Shown one piece after another: positions 10,136 through 19,691 of a stretch of DNA of 64,000 nt. The notes under the pieces were generated by a model. That model was not told the DNA's origin, did no database searches, and saw nothing but the letters and a program-made list of their open reading frames with translations. The stretch is taken from contig NZ_FXAN01000014.1 in assembly GCF_900176645.1 (NCBI RefSeq), forward strand, positions 61,211-125,210. Direction: 5' to 3'. The position numbers were made by a program, and so were the translations under genes. Numbering within the stretch: position 1 is the first letter of the stretch; each line of letters starts with the position of its first letter. This stretch comes from Burkholderia singularis. GTDB taxonomy: Bacteria; Pseudomonadota; Gammaproteobacteria; Burkholderiales; Burkholderiaceae.

Positions 10136-10211
10136 GAACCCGCCTCGCCGTCAAGCAGCGCGTGTGTGCAAGCGGCCGCTGCATTCGCACTCAATGCCCG
10201 TTGCGACACGG

Positions 10212-10275
10212 GCGCCGGGCATCGAGCACTGAGCGCCGGATGCCGGGCGCCGGCCACCGAGCGCTGAGCACCGAA
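10212..10275. repeat. Degenerate 29-bp direct repeat in an intergenic gap
   Basis: Two imperfect copies of a 29-base unit (10212-10240 and 10247-10275) match at 24 of 29 positions by eye, with further GAGC-CTGAGC-CCG echoes around them. They fill part of the 268-base gap between fdhD and the leftward enoyl-CoA hydratase-family gene. No coding potential or promoter was recognised in this gap. Confidence 0.5.
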
Positions 10276-10403
10276 CACCGCATCGAACAGATTGCCGAAC
10301 GCAAGCCGCTGCGCGACGCCAATCGCGGACAACGCGGCAAGCGCCACACGGCGATCGCGCGTGCCGCCGCATTCCCACGCCGCCGCTTCACCGCGCGCAC
10401 CGA

Positions 10404-11168
10404 TCAGTCGAACTGCTGGAAGTCCGGCTTACGCTTTTCGAAGAACGCGCTGATCGCTTCGCGCACTTCGGGCGAGCGCAACATCGCGCCGAAGTGCTCG
10501 GCCTCGTCCGTCATCCGCGTGGCAATGGCGGCACCTTCCGTCGCTCTGAGCAGCGCCTTCGTCACGCGCAGCGACGACGCCGGCAGCGCAACGAGCTTGG
10601 TCGCCTGCTTCGCCGCGAACGCACCGAGTTCGGCCGCCGGCAGCACCCGGTTCACGAGGCCGATGCGGTGCGCTTCGAGCGCATCGAACGGCTCGCCGAG
10701 CAAAAGCTTCTCGGCCGCCACCTGATAGCCGGAAAGACGCGGCAGCAGCAAGCTCGACGCCGCTTCCGGGCACAGCGCGAGCTGCACGAACGGCAGCGAC
10801 AATTGCGCGGTATCGGCCGCGTAGACGAGATCGCAATGCAGCAGCATCGTCACGCCGATGCCGACCGCCACGCCCTCGACCGCCGCGACGATCGGCTTCT
10901 CCAGCGTACTGATCTGCCGCAGGAACTGGAACACGGGCGCGTCCTGATCCTTCGGCGGCGTCTTCATGAAATCCTCGAGATCGTTGCCGGCGGTGAAGTG
11001 ACCATCGCTGCCGCGAATCAGGACCGCGCGCACCGATTTATCTTCGCGCGCCGACTTGAGCGCGTCGGCCATCGTCTGATACATCGCCAACGTAATCGCA
11101 TTGCGCTTCGCCGGGCGCGCGAGCGTGATCGTCAGCACACCGTCGGCGTTTTTGAGCTGGATATCCAT
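10404..11168 (-). CDS. Enoyl-CoA hydratase/isomerase family protein, isomerase-like
   Basis: A 254-residue crotonase-fold protein: KPIVAAVEGVAVGIGVTMLLHCDLVYAAD forms the oxyanion-hole region. Where hydratases carry a first catalytic Glu, this sequence has Pro-Phe-Val, and CPEAASSLLLP takes the place of the PGAGG loop. PE-x-x-SS is the pattern of delta3,delta2-enoyl-CoA isomerases of the ECI2 kind. I therefore infer an auxiliary isomerase for unsaturated fatty acids rather than a main-pathway hydratase. It is the last gene of the leftward beta-oxidation unit, 112 bases after the thiolase. Confidence 0.82.
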   Translation of the reverse strand: MDIQLKNADGVLTITLARPAKRNAITLAMYQTMADALKSAREDKSVRAVLIRGSDGHFTAGNDLEDFMKTPPKDQDAPVFQFLRQISTLEKPIVAAVEGVAVGIGVTMLLHCDLVYAADTAQLSLPFVQLALCPEAASSLLLPRLSGYQVAAEKLLLGEPFDALEAHRIGLVNRVLPAAELGAFAAKQATKLVALPASSLRVTKALLRATEGAAIATRMTDEAEHFGAMLRSPEVREAISAFFEKRKPDFQQFD

Positions 11169-11280
11169 CTGAATCGTCTCCTGGGGCCGCTTGCACAGAC
11201 GCCCCGACTGTCTCGTTCAAAAAAAAAACGGTGCGCGAGCTGGCCGCCCGCGCACCGTCGTCATGCCATGCGAATTCCGG

Positions 11281-12480
<1,200 letters not shown>

Positions 12481-12504
12481 TTCAGGCTCCTTTGCAAGGC
12501 TCAG

Positions 12505-14940
12505 TTAGTTCCGAACCGGCTTGCCGGTCTGCAACATGCCCATGATCCGCTCCTGCGTCTTTTGCGTGCCGAGCAGCTCGACGAACGCACGGCGTTCGAG
12601 CGCAAGCAGCCAGTCTTCGTCGACCGTGCTGCCGCCTTCGACGTCGCCGCCGCACACCGCTTCGGCAATGCGGCTCGCGATCAGGAAATCGTGATCGCTG
12701 ATGAAGCGGCCATCACGCAGATTGACGAGCTGCGCCTTGATGGTCGCGATGCCCGAGCGGCCCGCGACCGGAATCGCCTTCGCCTTCAGCGGCGGACGAT
12801 ATCCCGCGTCGGCAAGCGCCCGCGCTTCCTTCTTCGCGATATCGAGCAGCTCGAATACATTGAAGACGATCGTGTCCGACGGCTTCAGATAGCCCATCGC
12901 GCGCGCCTCGTGCGCGGACATCGAGACCTTCGCCGTCGCCGCGTTCTCGAACGGTTTCGTGAGGAACTTCAGCAAGTCGTTGGTCGCGTTCGCCGCCGCG
13001 GCCGCTTCAGCCGCACGCACCGCCGCTTCCTTCAGGCCGCCGCCTCCCGGCACGAGACCGACGCCGACCTCGACGAGACCGATGTAGCTCTCGACGTGCA
13101 CGACGCGCTTCGCGCTGGACAGCATCAGCTCGCAGCCGCCGCCGAGCGCCAGGCCCGACACCGCCGCGACAACCGGCACGTTCGCGTACTTGACGCGCAT
13201 CAGGCCATCCTGGAATTTCTTCACGAACGGCTCGATACCCTTCGCGCCGCCCATCATGAACGCGGGCATCGCCTCTTCCAGGTTCGCGCCGGCCGAGAAC
13301 GGCCCGCCCGGGTTGCCCAGCTTCAACGACGACGGCTGCCAGACCACCACCGCCTTGTAATCCTTCTCGGCCAACTCGATCGCCTGCGCGAGGCCGTCGA
13401 TCACGCCCGCGCCGATCGTGTTCATCTTCGTCTTGAACGACACGATCACGACATCGTCCTCTCCCGCGCGGTCATCGACCCAGATGCGCACCGAATCGCT
13501 CTCGGCGAGCGTCTTGCCGAACTTGAGCGGATCGCGGCCGGTTTCGCCCAGAAGCGGCGCACGGAATACCTGACGCTCATAGACGGGCAGCGTCGAGCGC
13601 GGCACGAAAGCCTGCGCGGCCGGCGACCACGAGCCTTCCTCCGTATGCACGCCGCCCTTGTCGGCGACCGGGCCTTCGAGCACCCATGCGGGCAGCGGCA
13701 CGTTCGCAAGCGTCTTGCCGGCCGCGATGTCCTCCTGCACCCACTCGGCGATCTGCTTCCAGCCGGCAGCCTGCCAGCCTTCGAACGGACCGTCGCTCCA
13801 GCCGAAGCCCCAACGGATCGCGAGGTCGACGTCGCGCGCATTGTCGGCGATCGATTCGAGGTGGAACGCGATGTAGTGGAACACGTCACGGAAGATCGAC
13901 CACAGGAACTGCGCGTGCGGATGCTGCGTCTCGCGCAGCAGCTTCAGGCGCTCGGCCGGCGGGCGCTTCAGAATGCGCGCGACGGTCTCGTCCGCCTTGG
14001 CGCCGCCATCGACGTAGGTGCCCGTTTTCGGATCGAGCACCTTGATCGCCTTGCCTTCCTTCTTGTAGAAGCCGCCGCCCGACTTCTGACCCAGCGCGCC
14101 CTGCTCGACGAGCTTCGCGAGCACGGCCGGCGTCTTGTAGACCGGGAAGAACGGATCGTCGGCGAGATTGTCCTGCATCGTCTTGATCACGTGCGCCATC
14201 GTGTCGAGGCCGACCACGTCCGCGGTGCGGAACGTCGCCGACTTCGCGCGGCCCAGACGGCTGCCCGTCAGATCGTCGACTTCGTCAAAACGCAGGCCGA
14301 ACTTCTCGGCCTCGGTGATCACCGCGAGAATGGAGAAGATGCCGACGCGGTTCGCAATGAAGTTCGGCGTATCCTTCGCGCGCACCACACCCTTGCCGAC
14401 GACGCTCGTCAGGAAGGTCTCGAGCTGGTCGAGAATCTCGGGGCGCGTATGGGCGGTCGGGATCAGTTCGACCAGGTGCATGTAGCGCGGCGGGTTGAAG
14501 AAATGCACACCGCAGAAACGCGCCTTCAACTCGTCGGCGAAACCGTCGGACAGCTTCGTGATCGACAGGCCCGACGTGTTGGTCGCGAAAATCGCGTTCG
14601 GCGCGATATGCGGCGCGACCTTCTTGTACAAATCGTGCTTCCAGTCCATCCGCTCGGCAATCGCCTCGATCACGAGATCGCATTCGGCAAGCTTCGCGAT
14701 GTCGTCGTCATAGTTCGCGGGCTCGAGATATTGCGCGTCGTCCTTCACGCCGAACGGCGCCGGCGACAGCTTCTTCAAGCCCTCGATCGCCTTCAACGCG
14801 ATGCCGTTCTTCGGACCTTCCTTGGCAGGCAGATCGAACAGCAGCACCGGCACGCGCGCATTGACGAGATGCGCGGCGATCTGCGCTCCCATCACGCCGG
14901 CGCCCAGCACGGCGACCTTGCGAATGTTGAATTTGCTCAC
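12505..14940 (-). CDS. Fused 3-hydroxyacyl-CoA dehydrogenase / enoyl-CoA hydratase
   Basis: An 811-residue bifunctional beta-oxidation protein. The N-terminal NAD-binding motif VAVLGAGVMGAQIAAHLVNA (about 9-28) opens the 3-hydroxyacyl-CoA dehydrogenase half, with ATNTSGLSI and HFFNPPRYMHLVELIP as family blocks. The C-terminal half carries the crotonase oxyanion loop VSGLALGGGCELML and YIGLVEVGVGLVPGGGG with its catalytic Glu. The domain order (dehydrogenase first) is opposite to enterobacterial FadB and typical of the FadB-like proteins of Burkholderia and Pseudomonas. It lies between the acyl-CoA dehydrogenase (116-base gap) and the thiolase (24-base gap). Confidence 0.93.
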   Translation of the reverse strand: MSKFNIRKVAVLGAGVMGAQIAAHLVNARVPVLLFDLPAKEGPKNGIALKAIEGLKKLSPAPFGVKDDAQYLEPANYDDDIAKLAECDLVIEAIAERMDWKHDLYKKVAPHIAPNAIFATNTSGLSITKLSDGFADELKARFCGVHFFNPPRYMHLVELIPTAHTRPEILDQLETFLTSVVGKGVVRAKDTPNFIANRVGIFSILAVITEAEKFGLRFDEVDDLTGSRLGRAKSATFRTADVVGLDTMAHVIKTMQDNLADDPFFPVYKTPAVLAKLVEQGALGQKSGGGFYKKEGKAIKVLDPKTGTYVDGGAKADETVARILKRPPAERLKLLRETQHPHAQFLWSIFRDVFHYIAFHLESIADNARDVDLAIRWGFGWSDGPFEGWQAAGWKQIAEWVQEDIAAGKTLANVPLPAWVLEGPVADKGGVHTEEGSWSPAAQAFVPRSTLPVYERQVFRAPLLGETGRDPLKFGKTLAESDSVRIWVDDRAGEDDVVIVSFKTKMNTIGAGVIDGLAQAIELAEKDYKAVVVWQPSSLKLGNPGGPFSAGANLEEAMPAFMMGGAKGIEPFVKKFQDGLMRVKYANVPVVAAVSGLALGGGCELMLSSAKRVVHVESYIGLVEVGVGLVPGGGGLKEAAVRAAEAAAAANATNDLLKFLTKPFENAATAKVSMSAHEARAMGYLKPSDTIVFNVFELLDIAKKEARALADAGYRPPLKAKAIPVAGRSGIATIKAQLVNLRDGRFISDHDFLIASRIAEAVCGGDVEGGSTVDEDWLLALERRAFVELLGTQKTQERIMGMLQTGKPVRN

Positions 14941-15056
14941 AGTACTCTCTCTCCGGATTGAGCCGCGAATCGCGGGGCGGTAGGCGCCGCGTGCGGCAAA
15001 TGAGTGCTACGAATTCGGTTTGTCCGGGCGGCAGCCGCCGCCCGGATCTCGTCGCA

Positions 15057-16844
15057 TCAGAACAGTGCTTCGTCGACTTCCATCAACGTCTTCGAGCCTG
15101 CGCGGGCGAGGCGGATCGACGCGGCCGTTTCCGGCAACAGACGCGCGAAATAGAAACGCGCGGTCGCAAGCTTCGATTTGTAGAACGGATCGCCCGATGC
15201 TTCCTTGTCGAGCGCGATGCGCGCCATGCGCGCCCAGAAATACGCGAACACCAGATGGCCGACGGTGCGCAGGTACGGCACGGCCGCCGCGCCGACTTCA
15301 TCCGGGTTCTGCATCGCCTTCATGCCGATTTCCATCGTCAGCTTCTGCACCTTCTCGCCGATGTCGGCCAGCGGCGTGACGAACTCGGACATCTCCGGCT
15401 TCACGCCTTCGGCCTCGACGAACTCGGTGACGATCTTGCCGAACTTCTTGAGCTTCGCGCCCATGTCGCCGAGCACCTTGCGCCCGAGCAGGTCGAGCGC
15501 CTGAACCGAGTTCGTGCCTTCATAGATCATGTTGATCCGCGCGTCGCGCACATACTGCTCCATTCCCCATTCGGAAATGAAGCCGTGGCCGCCGAACACC
15601 TGCATCGCGTGGTTCGTGCATTCGAACGCGTTGTCGGTCAGGAACGCCTTGATGACCGGCGTGAGCAGCGCGACGAGATCGTCCGCATCCTTTCTCACCG
15701 CTTCGTCCGAATGAGACAGGTACTTGTCGATCTGCAGAGCCGACCAGTAAGTGAACGCACGCGCGCCTTCCGCGTAGGCCTTCTGCGTGAGCAGCATGCG
15801 GCGCACGTCCGGATGAACGATGATCGGATCGGCCGGCTTGTCCGGCGCCTTCGGCCCCGTCAGCGAACGCATCTGCAGCCGCTCCTTCGCATAGGCGAGC
15901 GAATTCTGATACGCGACTTCGGTGAGGCCCAGGCCTTGCATCCCGACGCCCAGACGCGCGGCGTTCATCATCACGAACATCGCGTTCAAGCCCTTGTTCG
16001 GCTCGCCGACCAGCCAGCCCTTCGCGTTGTCGAGGTTCATCACGCACGTCGAATTGCCGTGAATGCCCATCTTGTGCTCGATCGAACCGCACTTGATGCC
16101 ATTGCGCTCGCCCGGCTCGCCCGACGCATCGGGGATGAACTTCGGCACGATGAACAGCGAAATGCCTTTCGTGCCCTTGGGTGCGTCCGGCAGGCGCGCA
16201 AGCACAAGGTGGACGATGTTCGACGACATGTCGTGCTCGCCGCTCGAAATGAAGATCTTGGTGCCGGAGATCGCATACGAGCCGTCGCTGTTCGGCTCGG
16301 CCTTCGTGCGCAGGATACCGAGATCGGTGCCGCAGTGCGGCTCGGTCAGACACATCGTCCCGGTCCATTCGCCGGAAACGAGCTTCGGCAGATATTGCTT
16401 CTGCAACTCGGGCGCGCCGTGCGCGTGCAGGCACTCGTAAGCGCCGTGCGACAGGCCCGGATACATCGTCCATGCCTGGTTCGCCGAGTTCAGCATTTCA
16501 TACAGCGCGTTGTTGACGAACGCGGGCAGCCCCTGGCCGCCGTAGTCCGGATCGCAGCCGAGTGCCGGCCAGCCGGCCTCGACGTACTGCTGATACGCTT
16601 GCTTGAAACCCGTCGGCGTCGTCACGACGCCGTCGCCGGCATAGGTGCAGCCTTCGCGATCGCCAACCTGGTTGAGCGGATAAATCACTTCCGAGCAGAA
16701 CTTGCCCGCCTCCTCGAGCACTTGGTTGATCGTGTCGGCGTCGAGATCCGCGTGCTTCGGCATCTGCTTGACCTCGGCTTCGACATTCAGAAGCTCGTGC
16801 AACACGAATTGCATGTCGCGCAACGGCGCGGCGTACTGTCCCAT
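15057..16844 (-). CDS. Acyl-CoA dehydrogenase (large, 595 residues)
   Basis: FAD-dependent acyl-CoA dehydrogenase catalysing the first step of beta-oxidation. The 595-residue length, the N-terminal domain (ADTINQVLEEAGKFCSEVIYPLN) and the C-terminal extension place it with the DmdC/FadE-like long acyl-CoA dehydrogenases. MCLTEPHCGTDLG and YAISGTKIFISSGEHD form the FAD/substrate middle domain; QVFGGHGFISEWGMEQYVRDARINMIYEGTN is the C-terminal signature. It follows the TetR gene by 58 bases and precedes the bifunctional enzyme, giving the regulator-fadE-fadB-fadA-isomerase order of a complete fatty-acid degradation operon. Confidence 0.92.
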   Translation of the reverse strand: MGQYAAPLRDMQFVLHELLNVEAEVKQMPKHADLDADTINQVLEEAGKFCSEVIYPLNQVGDREGCTYAGDGVVTTPTGFKQAYQQYVEAGWPALGCDPDYGGQGLPAFVNNALYEMLNSANQAWTMYPGLSHGAYECLHAHGAPELQKQYLPKLVSGEWTGTMCLTEPHCGTDLGILRTKAEPNSDGSYAISGTKIFISSGEHDMSSNIVHLVLARLPDAPKGTKGISLFIVPKFIPDASGEPGERNGIKCGSIEHKMGIHGNSTCVMNLDNAKGWLVGEPNKGLNAMFVMMNAARLGVGMQGLGLTEVAYQNSLAYAKERLQMRSLTGPKAPDKPADPIIVHPDVRRMLLTQKAYAEGARAFTYWSALQIDKYLSHSDEAVRKDADDLVALLTPVIKAFLTDNAFECTNHAMQVFGGHGFISEWGMEQYVRDARINMIYEGTNSVQALDLLGRKVLGDMGAKLKKFGKIVTEFVEAEGVKPEMSEFVTPLADIGEKVQKLTMEIGMKAMQNPDEVGAAAVPYLRTVGHLVFAYFWARMARIALDKEASGDPFYKSKLATARFYFARLLPETAASIRLARAGSKTLMEVDEALF

Positions 16845-16902
16845 GACTCTCTCTCCAAGAATGGCAATCGGCTCAAGCTCCCGGCGGACTCACTGATGAC
16901 CG

Positions 16903-17502
16903 CTAACGGCTCTCGCTCTGGTACGAAACAATCGTCTTTTCAAGCGCGGCCCACGTGAGGCTCACGGCGCCCGGCAGATGCAGGAAACGGGCGTCGTGGT
17001 GCAAACCGAGCGTGAAACTGTACAACTCGAACAGCATCAGGTCCGGATCGGTATCCGGGCGCAGATGCCCCTCTTCCTTCGCCTGCGAAATCGCTCGCAG
17101 CAACGCGGTGCGCCAGGTCCGCACGCTCGCGAACAGCTGTTCGCGCACGGGGCTGTCCGGACGATCGTCGTACTCGACAGCCCCGCTGATGTAGATGCAT
17201 CCCGTCGTCACCTCCTGGATGCGCTTCTCCATCCAGCGAGCCAGCATCGCACGCAAGCGCGGCAGACCGCGCGGCTCGCGCAGGCTCGGGAAGAACACCT
17301 CCTCCTCGAAGCGGCGGTGATACTCGCGCACGACCTCGACCTGCAGGTCATCACGCGACCCGAAGTGCGCAAACACACCGCTCTTGCTCATTTGCATCCG
17401 TTCGGCCAACATGCCGATCGTCAGACCTTCGAGCCCGTCACGGCTCGCCAAGTCCAACGCTGCATCGAGGATTGCGGCACGCGTCTGTTCGCCTTTTCGC
17501 AT
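16903..17502 (-). CDS. TetR-family regulator, probable repressor of the beta-oxidation operon
   Basis: A 199-residue TetR protein. Residues 1-50 form the DNA-binding domain (RAAILDAALDLASRDGLEGLTIGMLAERMQMSKSGVFAHFGS), with MSKSGVFAHF as recognition helix. The C-terminal ligand domain includes HLRPDTDPDLMLFELYSFTLGLHHDARF. It is the first gene of the leftward unit that continues with acyl-CoA dehydrogenase after 58 bases, so an acyl-CoA or fatty acid is the likely inducer, by analogy with PsrA/FadR-type regulators. A promoter and a perfect palindrome lie directly upstream, consistent with autoregulation. Confidence 0.87.
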   Translation of the reverse strand: MRKGEQTRAAILDAALDLASRDGLEGLTIGMLAERMQMSKSGVFAHFGSRDDLQVEVVREYHRRFEEEVFFPSLREPRGLPRLRAMLARWMEKRIQEVTTGCIYISGAVEYDDRPDSPVREQLFASVRTWRTALLRAISQAKEEGHLRPDTDPDLMLFELYSFTLGLHHDARFLHLPGAVSLTWAALEKTIVSYQSESR

Positions 17503-17542
17503 AGCTTTTTAGTAACCGTTCCTATTGGCTGAATAAAATCGA

Positions 17543-17608
17543 ACGGCCGTACTATTATTGAGTGCGGCCGCTGGCGAAACAAGGAAATTATTAGAAATCG
17601 GTTTCTAA
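17543..17608 (-). promoter_or_regulatory. Promoter and palindromic operator of the TetR-led beta-oxidation operon
   Basis: Read leftward, TTGTTT (17577-17582) and AATAAT (17554-17559) are separated by exactly 17 bases, a good sigma70-type promoter. Immediately upstream of the -35 lies TTAGAAATCGGTTTCTAA (17591-17608), a perfect palindrome with 7-bp arms around TCGG. A second short palindrome ACGGCCGT (17543-17550) sits just downstream of the -10. The GAAA-N4-TTTC core resembles fatty-acid regulator (PsrA-like) boxes. The assignment to the adjacent TetR protein is an inference from position. Confidence 0.6.
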
Positions 17609-17692
17609 CCGGCCCATCGTTTCGCAAAGCCTGTTCACCGATGAGTGGGACCCTGCGGGAATCCCGGCGCGCGCACGCAATTAAGCGGGCGC

Positions 17693-18973
17693 TTAGTCGT
17701 AGCCGCCGACCGTGAGCAGCTTCATCGCGCCACGATACACGGTATAGGCAAACCAATTGGCGAACCGTTCGACGACCGGCCGCACCGCATAGCGTGCCGG
17801 ATCGATCGCGCGGCCGTCGGCGAATGCATCGGCAATCGCATTGCGCAGCGCGGCAATTTCGTCACGATGTCTGACGAGCACGACGTTCGCCTCATTGTTC
17901 AACATCAGGCTCAGCGCGTCGAGGTTGGACGAGCCGACCGTCGCCCAGTGATCGTCGATCACCGCGACCTTGCCGTGCAACATCGTCTTGTCGTATTCGG
18001 CCACGTGCACGCCCGCCCGCAGCAATGCATGATAGAGGAACGGTACCGCCATATCGAGCGATGCGAACTCGTTGCGTCCGATCAGGATCCGCACGTCGAC
18101 GCCACGGCGCGCGGCGCCGGTCAGCGCGCGCCGCAGCTTTCTGCCCGGCATGAAATACGGATTCGCGAGCAGAATCGCCTGCCGCGCGCGGCCGATCGCC
18201 GCGAGATACGCCTTCTCGATCGCGCGGCGGTTCAGCACGTTGTCGCGCGCGACGAACGCGACGCTCGGCTCGGTCACGACGCGCAACGCACCCGCCTTTA
18301 CCCAGCGGTGGCTGCGCATCCAGCGGCGAAAGCGCGCGGCAAACGCGGCGCGGTCGGCATGACTGCCCGGCAAAAGATCGTCCGCATAGCGCTTGTGCCC
18401 GACGGCGATCCGATACCACTGAACTTCGAACGCGGCGCGCACGTCGGCAACGACAGGCCCTTGCAATTCCAGCGCGAAATCCCAGCGCGGAAACGGCAGC
18501 CGCGTGCCGTTCTGGTCGTAGTCGTCGACGATGTTGATGCCGCCGCAGAACGCATGGGCATCGTCGATGAATGCGAGCTTGCGATGGGTGCGCGAGAAGC
18601 CGAAACGGCCGAACAGATAAGGATTGTAGATCCGGTGCTCGATGCCCGCCGACGCCCACTCGCCAAACAGCGGCAGCCGCGCCGTGCCGATGCCGTCGGT
18701 GATCACCCGCACGCGCACGCCGCGCTGCGCCGCGCGCAACAGCGCATCGGAAACCGCGCGCCCCGCCGGATCGTCGCAGAATATGTAGGTTTCGAGCGCG
18801 ACCTCGCTGTGCGCCGCGTCGATCTGTGCGATCAGCGCGGGAAAGAATGCTTCGCCGCCCTGGCAAAGCCGCACCGTATTGCCGGACGTGAACGCGAGCC
18901 GCGACGCGGAACCGCGCTGTCGCGCGAACATCCGCCGCCACTGCGCGAGCCGGCGCCGCGCGCGCGCGCTCAT
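17693..18973 (-). CDS. clsB: Cardiolipin synthase B (phospholipase D family)
   Basis: A 426-residue PLD-superfamily enzyme that makes cardiolipin from phospholipid headgroups at the inner membrane. Both HKD motifs are intact: HRKLAFIDDAHAFCGGINIVDDY and HGKVAVIDDHWATVGSSNLD. It lacks the two N-terminal membrane helices of ClsA, which points to ClsB. The start (MSARARRRLAQWRRMF) overlaps the nudB stop as ATGA (18970-18973), so the two genes are translationally coupled. A longer in-frame extension reaches 19219 but lies entirely within nudB and is rejected. Confidence 0.88.
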   Translation of the reverse strand: MSARARRRLAQWRRMFARQRGSASRLAFTSGNTVRLCQGGEAFFPALIAQIDAAHSEVALETYIFCDDPAGRAVSDALLRAAQRGVRVRVITDGIGTARLPLFGEWASAGIEHRIYNPYLFGRFGFSRTHRKLAFIDDAHAFCGGINIVDDYDQNGTRLPFPRWDFALELQGPVVADVRAAFEVQWYRIAVGHKRYADDLLPGSHADRAAFAARFRRWMRSHRWVKAGALRVVTEPSVAFVARDNVLNRRAIEKAYLAAIGRARQAILLANPYFMPGRKLRRALTGAARRGVDVRILIGRNEFASLDMAVPFLYHALLRAGVHVAEYDKTMLHGKVAVIDDHWATVGSSNLDALSLMLNNEANVVLVRHRDEIAALRNAIADAFADGRAIDPARYAVRPVVERFANWFAYTVYRGAMKLLTVGGYD

Positions 18974-19446
18974 GCGGCGCGTGCGCCGATGCGCTGCGGC
19001 AATTGCAGGATCGCTTCGGCGTTCGACGGCGAATAGCAGCGTGCGGCGGCTTCGCGGTAAGGCAGCCACAGGTAGTCGGTGTGTTCGCGCGGCGACAACG
19101 TCACGCCGATACGCGCCGGCACCTCGAGGCCGAACCAATGCTCGGTGTTGCGCGTGACGCCGGGGGCGTAGCGGTGCAGGTAATGCGGGTAGATCGTGTA
19201 TTCGATCTGGTGCCGCCAATCGACGAGCGCGTCGGCCGGCACGCCCGCGCTGCCGACGACGATACCCGTCTCCTCGGCAACTTCGCGCGCGGCGGTCAAA
19301 GCAAGCGGCTCATCCAGCGCGTCCTTCGATCCTGTCACGGATTGCCAGAAATCGGGCTGATCGGCACGCTTGATGATGAGCACGTCGAGCGCGCGCGTGT
19401 GGATCACGACGAGAACGGATTCGGGAATTTTCGGCGGTTTCGTCAT
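18970..19446 (-). CDS. nudB: Dihydroneopterin triphosphate diphosphatase NudB (Nudix)
   Basis: NudB removes pyrophosphate from dihydroneopterin triphosphate in folate synthesis. The 158-residue protein has the Nudix box GSKDALDEPLALTAAREVAEETGI, with the invariant REVAEETG helix but one extra residue between the initial Gly and the first Glu compared with the textbook spacing. TEHWFGLEVP and EHTDYLWLPYREA are further family blocks. It overlaps clsB by four bases. An intrinsic terminator separates it from aspS upstream, so it should have its own promoter within 19447-19540, though I could not pick one out. Confidence 0.87.
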   Translation of the reverse strand: MTKPPKIPESVLVVIHTRALDVLIIKRADQPDFWQSVTGSKDALDEPLALTAAREVAEETGIVVGSAGVPADALVDWRHQIEYTIYPHYLHRYAPGVTRNTEHWFGLEVPARIGVTLSPREHTDYLWLPYREAAARCYSPSNAEAILQLPQRIGARAA

Positions 19447-19535
19447 CAGGATGTTTCGGCGCCCGCCCGCTCGATGCGGCGGATGACGCAGCGCCGTCAA
19501 GAAGCCATGACGCCGACTGTACCGCAAAATGACGA

Positions 19536-19571
19536 CGAAAAAGCACAAAGGGCGCATCTGCGCCCTTTGTG
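19536..19571 (-). terminator. Strong intrinsic terminator downstream of aspS
   Basis: CACAAAGGGCGCA (19544-19556) and TGCGCCCTTTGTG (19559-19571) form a perfect 13-bp stem with a two-base nominal loop. Read leftward the stem is followed by CTTTTTCGTC, a T-run. It lies 120 bases after the aspS stop and should end aspS transcription before nudB-clsB. Confidence 0.85.
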
Positions 19572-19691
19572 TGTGGTCCGGCCTGCATTGCCGGAGCGGT
19601 TCGTTCGATCGGCCCGCCAACGTAGCCGGCCCGCCGCATGCGCCGACGCGCAAACGCGGGCCCGGGCCGTCTCGCGACGGCGGCTACGCGC

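Noticed and set aside
17693..19219. Longer clsB with about 80 extra N-terminal residues
   Set aside because: The extension lies wholly inside nudB and is Arg/Ala-rich; the ATGA overlap at 18970-18973 gives a natural start.
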